DNA of 12,205 nucleotides, from NCBI GenBank assembly GCA_003550305.1, contig QKYT01000073.1, positions 151,296 to 163,500 on the forward strand, in the 5' to 3' direction. Within the stretch, counting starts at the first letter, position 1; every line of letters begins with the position of its first letter. This stretch comes from Glomus cerebriforme (lineage: Eukaryota > Glomeromycota > Glomeromycetes > Glomerales > Glomeraceae). The position numbers and the translations under genes are program-made. Of this stretch, positions 8,801-12,205 are shown in pieces. The notes beneath the pieces are model-generated. The model was given only the letters and a program-made list of their open reading frames with translations, made no database searches and was not told where the DNA came from.

Positions 8801-9871
8801 AAAACTTATTGTCAAGAATGTGCTTATTTATTTTAAGTATTCACATAACCATTTATAAAGTAGATAGAAAAAAGCTATTTTTACATTTATACAAAGAATT
8901 TTAAATTCACCTTAAATGCAATTTTATTAAAATAAATTTTATTATTTCCTATTTTATAGATTAAAAAATGGCAGGATGCATCGTGTGAAATTTGTACACC
9001 AATATACCTCTTACAAACCATCTTTGACAATTTATATTTCTTACCTGATTCAGTTCTAGTATAAGGTATAAATTATCTGTATTGATAGTTTTTATCTTAC
9101 AACTGATTTTACAAAATATTATAGATAATCTGAAATATTACTCTTCATTTCAATCTGTCTATGGAAAACAAATAAATGAAGAATTCTACCTATCACTGCA
9201 GTTTAACCAAGCTAATACTGAACTAGCATCAAAAAGTGTATTAGTTAGTGGAAAAATCTGGAATTATATTATGTATTACAATTGTGAAAAATGGCATTGT
9301 GTATATAGTAAGAAAGCATTAAACCAAGATGAGGTATAGGATTTTAAGTAATTTTTAGACGTATATGACTATTCTTGTGGTGCACCTCTCTTTCTTAATG
9401 ATCATTATTTAGTGAAAATATTGTTTGTTCATATAAAAATATTTTGTGATACTCCTATAGAAATCCTTTATTATTCTAGTTGAAAATCAGGAAACTCCAA
9501 TATATACTACTATTGTGATGCAGATAGTGATTTCATTAATCCACCTGAAATTTTAAGAATAAAAAATATATATCCATTATGCCAAGGATGTTATGATAAA
9601 GGTAAAGAATTTAGCACTCGTATGAAGGTCAAGGTAAATACCAATAATTCAAAGTGAAAAAAAAACTAGGTTAGAATTTATGGGCTTTACTTTAATCTAC
9701 ATATAGTTTAATAGGTTTTTAATAATATTTAATAATCTTATAATTGTATTAATTATTAATATCTGTATAAAAGATTAATAATAAAATTCTATAATAATAC
9801 AGATTTTGTTCTAGGATGATGGAAGATGGAAGAATAATTTGGGAGGTCCAGATGGAGATCATTTTAAATGA
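5822..9871 (+). pseudogene. Decayed DDE-like transposase-type gene with retained introns
   Basis: A single protein can be followed across three frames, broken by about 20 in-frame stops and several frameshifts (near 6636, 7405, 7640, 7850, 8310). From memory it matches an uncharacterised repetitive protein family found in Rhizophagus and several animal genomes. Landmarks in order: VDDRHHNTI (near 7571); PSCEWI-stop-LQFW (7711 stop); ANDKYKIS (7902); SDHDFTKLSLTPSV (near 7996); SFKDIIFEPSSAI (near 8110); YTDGGPDYRYTYG (8223); INLAEKIMSILNLG (8353); then a Cys-rich tail with CEIC, CEKWHC, SCGAP and CQGC, ending DHFK before a TGA at 9869. The order D (7905/7908), D (8229), E (8365) suggests a DDE nuclease fold; the first Asp of the DD pair now reads Asn. 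Intron remnants with good ends are 6931-6996, 7481-7555, about 8659-8713, 8837-8959, 9066-9124 and 9634-9814, so this is not a processed copy. The upstream limit (ATG at 5822) is approximate. It cannot make a functional protein. Confidence 0.75.
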
Positions 9872-10338
9872 GGAAGTATGTATAGGGTTGGATAGAAAGG
9901 GTGTTAGCAGGTTAGAGAAAATAGCGTTAAAAAAAGTATATAAATTTCCATTAACAAAAGTGGTAGTTTTTATTGCAAGACAAAGGTACCCTTCTAAGTA
10001 CTCTATTCTTTAAGGATAAGGTGAGACTCCTCAGGCTGGGTACATATGGGATTGTACCATACAGTTTGGTAATAATGGTCTTTTTCCCATCTTGCTTCTC
10101 CAGTAAGTATGAAGTAACTTTGTCGGGCCATCTGCTCCTTTTCAAGACTGTGGATATGTATAGATGTCTAAAGGAGGATAGTAACATTTTTCACCCATAA
10201 TAGAGTAAGTGCGTATCTTTATAACAGTTATGATGACTCTAATCAAATAAGAGTAACTTGTAATAATTGTACTTAATTTAATATGCTAATGGTGTATTCT
10301 TAAATAATCATTAATAAAATTGGTATGTGTTTAAGGTT

Positions 10339-10355
10339 AAAAAAAAAAAAAAAAA
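10339..10355. repeat. A17 homopolymer
   Basis: An uninterrupted run of 17 A follows about 470 bp of unassigned sequence. It could be a retrotransposition tail or ordinary simple sequence; no polyadenylation-signal arrangement or target duplication was recognised. Confidence 0.7.
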
Positions 10356-10500
10356 TTCTATAATAATGCATTAAATAATTTAGAGTATTAGTAATTTATT
10401 TTGTTTTTTATTTGAATTTAACTAATGAATAAAATGATTTTACATATTTTTCTATTTGTATTTTTTTTATTTTCCCCTTAATATTTGATGTTTTGATCTC

Positions 10501-10520
10501 ATATGTTATATAAAACATAT
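10501..10520. repeat. Hairpin ATATGTT-6-AACATAT
   Basis: Seven-base inverted arms, ATATGTT and AACATAT, enclose the 6-nt loop ATATAA. It lies about 200 bp past the 3' end of the Fanzor relic on its strand. Given the AT content a chance origin is likely. Confidence 0.4.
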
Positions 10521-10577
10521 AATTAAATTGGTCAGATCTTATCCCAGATCCCAGTATCATCACAAAAAATTTTCATT

Positions 10578-10585
10578 TCACGTGA
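10578..10585. promoter_or_regulatory. TCACGTGA octamer
   Basis: This is a fourth copy of the E-box octamer in the window (others at 2441-2448, 3924-3931 and 5695-5702). No intact gene start lies within several hundred bases, so any role is doubtful. Confidence 0.25.
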
Positions 10586-10716
10586 TTTGGCCAGAATTAT
10601 ATCTTCTCAGCCTGTATTAAGAAATTAAACATATGACAAATTGTGATACTGAAAAAAATCTACGGATGGATTGTAACACATCATTGATAATCTATACTAG
10701 GCATTGCTAAGTATGA

Positions 10717-11339
10717 TTACCAATTCCTACATATGCATGCATATGGTTCCATCAAGCAACACACGAAGGAAGCTCCATTTACATCCCTGTCTATAATTAC
10801 ATTGCATCCCTTGCACTTGTAAACTTTTTTTTCTCTTATATTCTGTATATTTCCACATGCAGAACATGTTTTTAAAGTATATAATTCATTCTGTATGATC
10901 ATTTTCATACCAATCTTTTCAGCTTTGTATTTCAGCCATTGTCAGAATGAATAATATGACTATATTAACATACTCCGCACAGTTTTTGAATTGATCTTTC
11001 TCATTTCTCATCTTACCATGTTTGAAACATTGAATTTGGGTATAATAACAACATCATAATTTTTTGCAAGATAATTCACGGTTTTCTTATGTAATTCATT
11101 TCTCAGGTTCTTAATCCTCCTAAAAATTCTTGAAATCGCTTTATCAATTCTTTTAACCTTCTTCTTTTTTCTTTTAGAAATTGAGCTCTTAAGCTTATCC
11201 TTACCAAACTTAATTTGTCTGCATGCAAGCAAAGTCTCACCAACTTCTGCGCATCATTCTTACCAACCTCTATGATTTCTTTGATAGGTGAGTACATTAC
11301 AAATGGAATTCAGACTCCTGGATTGATAGCCACAAACCT
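10717..11339 (-). pseudogene. Fanzor (eukaryotic TnpB-like RNA-guided nuclease) relic, C-terminal half
   Basis: The minus strand encodes the RuvC and zinc-ribbon half of a Fanzor in two frames. RuvC-I reads VAINPGV-stop at 11333-11310, where the family has VA-x-DPGVR; the catalytic Asp is now Asn (11324-11322) and the Arg codon is TGA (11312-11310). YSPIKEIIEVGKND and VRLCLHADKL follow in the same frame. After a frameshift near 11200 the second frame gives the basic helix KKKKVKRIDKAISRI, NLRNELHKKTVNYL, then RuvC-II VVIIPKFNVSNMV with Asn (11031-11029) at the usual Glu. Three stops follow at 11010-11008, 10962-10960 and 10944-10942. The zinc ribbon (CSACG ... CKGC) and RuvC-III DRDVNGA (about 10791-10771) are kept. 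A second frameshift then moves the ending SFLRVLLDGT into another frame, which stops at 10729-10727. The N-terminal half upstream of RuvC-I is not recognisable. Living relatives are transposon-encoded nucleases guided by an omega RNA; this copy must be inactive. Confidence 0.85.
10730..10745. repeat. 16-bp perfect palindrome CATATGCATGCATATG
   Basis: A perfect 16-bp palindrome covers the last codons of the Fanzor relic in its alternate final frame (MHM-stop). It may be chance or a small terminal structure of the element. Confidence 0.6.
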
Positions 11340-11390
11340 CTCATATATTTCTTTTGACTTTTTTTATCTTTTGTATACCTAAGGTTGCTT

Positions 11391-11511
11391 GCCGAAACCT
11401 GTTTAGTCTAATGCCAAAAGGTGAAACCTCTTATATAGTGCTGAAACACTGAAATGCCAAAACTGCGGAACCTGTCAAAATTGTGAAACTGCTGAAACTT
11501 GCCAAAACTTC
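11391..11511. repeat. Degenerate short tandem array of GCCAAAAct / GCTGAAACct units
   Basis: Within 120 bp the core GAAAC appears at 11394, 11423, 11442, 11484 and 11493, with near-copies GAAAT and GGAAC, interleaved with GCC(A/G)AAA and GTCAAAA. Unit size is about 9-11 bp with many substitutions. The array begins about 50 bp upstream (on the minus strand) of the point where Fanzor similarity starts, so it may mark the truncation border. Confidence 0.65.
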
Positions 11512-11873
11512 TATAATAGGTTTATCCATAATTTCAGCATAGTTGATCATAAGATTTGAATATAGTTATGTCAAGTTACACCAATTAATAATATAATTTA
11601 GATGATCAAATAATTTCCAATCTTTTTTTTTACCGTTTTCTTTTATTTTCTTTCAAGCTTTATCTAGTGTTTGTATGTTAGAATTTCAAAACTGACTCTT
11701 AGGCATATATATTGCACGTTTTTGGAATTTTTTTTTAAGGGGTTTATATACATTAAAGGAAAAATGCATTACATATTACATATATTTGATAAACAATTCT
11801 GTCATTTTTTTTCATTAATAGTACAAAAGTTTCTTTTGTTTTCTTAATAATAAAATTAATAAAAACTGTTTAA
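11512..11873. other. AT-rich leader of the BED-finger gene
   Basis: There is no gene here. T-runs and TTTATATA at 11743-11750 lie about 125 bp before the ATG at 11874; this could be a TATA element but is weak evidence in such AT-rich DNA. The terminal inverted repeat of a hAT element would be expected in this stretch, but none can be proven without the other end. Confidence 0.4.
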
Positions 11874-12205
11874 ATGACTGATCACATAGCAGATACACCC
11901 ATTCAAAAAAAAAATAAAGGAGGTCAACCACTTAATACTATTTGGGAAGACATTCATAAAGGAGTATCTATTGGTTCTGGTAAATTTGCCGCCTCTTGTA
12001 AGTACTGTAGTTGTACATGGACATGCGGAGAAGTTTCAAAGTTTAAAGAGCATCTTTCAAACCATTGTCAATATGCACTACCAGAAGTTGTTAAAAAGTA
12101 TATGACTAAAGTAATGGAACGCCAAGATAAGTCAAACTCATCTAAAAAAAGAAAAAATTCTGAAGGTCATCAAAGTATCATGGATGATTATCATGATTCA
12201 ACAGA
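11874..12205 (+). CDS. BED zinc-finger protein, probable hAT-family transposase (N-terminus, partial)
   Basis: From the ATG in context TTTAAATGA the frame is open for 110 codons to the right edge. A Lys/Gly-rich start leads to TIWEDIHKG and SGKFAASCKYC. The zinc ligands of a BED finger are visible: Cys42 and Cys45 (CKYC), then His60 and His64 (EHLSNHC), with an aromatic Trp49 between. A basic patch, KKRKNSEG, at about 95 may be a nuclear localisation signal. BED fingers at the very N-terminus are typical of hAT transposases, where they bind element ends; the catalytic RNase H domain and dimerisation region would lie beyond the window. No stops or frameshifts are seen, unlike in the two relics to the left, so this copy is younger. 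A domesticated BED protein is possible. No GT-AG interruption is needed. Confidence 0.8.
   Translation, partial: MTDHIADTPIQKKNKGGQPLNTIWEDIHKGVSIGSGKFAASCKYCSCTWTCGEVSKFKEHLSNHCQYALPEVVKKYMTKVMERQDKSNSSKKRKNSEGHQSIMDDYHDST

Larger units (their letters stand above)
9872..10716. other. Unassigned sequence between two transposon relics
   Basis: The first part (9872-10205) is less AT-rich than its surroundings and is open in overlapping frames on both strands (plus 9973-10200, minus 9951-10187), but no motif decides a frame. It may be the 3' part of the preceding element or a separate relic. From 10206 on it is AT-rich, with an A17 tract, a TCACGTGA site (10578-10585) and a short hairpin at 10501-10520, and I see no gene. 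Confidence 0.5.

Noticed and set aside
9973..10200. Plus-strand 75-residue protein
   Set aside because: An equally long minus-strand frame overlaps it and neither shows a motif, so no coding call can be supported.
11391..11511. CRISPR-like array
   Set aside because: Units are about 10 bp, degenerate and without distinct spacers, in a eukaryotic context.

Overview
The window looks like a piece of a very AT-rich fungal genome, most like an arbuscular mycorrhizal fungus (Glomeromycotina, Rhizophagus-like). The reasons are two spliced genes with short introns of 73-87 nt with GT-AG ends, a low GC content (roughly 28% by eye), and a right half filled with decayed transposable elements plus the start of a BED-finger hAT-type transposase. 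The species is an inference; no rRNA or marker gene is present.

Layout. (1) 1-588, minus strand: the N-terminal part of a protein with a signal peptide or membrane anchor and a tandem-repeat tail rich in Pro, Lys, Asn and Gln; its end lies beyond the left edge. (2) 589-2457: AT-rich intergenic DNA with homopolymer tracts and no supportable gene. (3) 2458-3720, minus: a four-exon gene for an unrecognised multi-pass membrane protein of about 341 residues. (4) 4012-5513, minus: a four-exon gene for a microbial-type poly(ADP-ribose) glycohydrolase (macrodomain with the GGG-x7-QEE signature) carrying an RG-rich linker and a C-terminal UBA domain. The decamer palindrome ATCACGTGAT lies about 180-200 bp upstream of each of these two start codons. 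(5) 5822-9871, plus: a long, intron-containing, heavily mutated copy of a transposase-like gene (DDE-like D, TDGGPD and AE motifs, then a Cys-rich tail). (6) 9872-10716: unassigned sequence with an A17 tract. (7) 10717-11339, minus: a decayed C-terminal half of a Fanzor (eukaryotic TnpB relative), with RuvC and zinc-ribbon motifs but substituted catalytic residues and premature stops. (8) 11391-11511: a degenerate short repeat array. (9) 11874-12205, plus: the intact N-terminus of a BED zinc-finger protein, probably a hAT transposase, running off the right edge.

The left 5.5 kb is a gene-bearing segment with host genes; the right 6.5 kb is a transposon graveyard. The most interesting items are the DDE-like family with its retained introns, the Fanzor relic, the pattern that almost all disabling changes in both relics can be read as C-to-T or G-to-A transitions, the PARG-UBA fusion with a PIP-box-like motif, and the four TCACGTGA sites.
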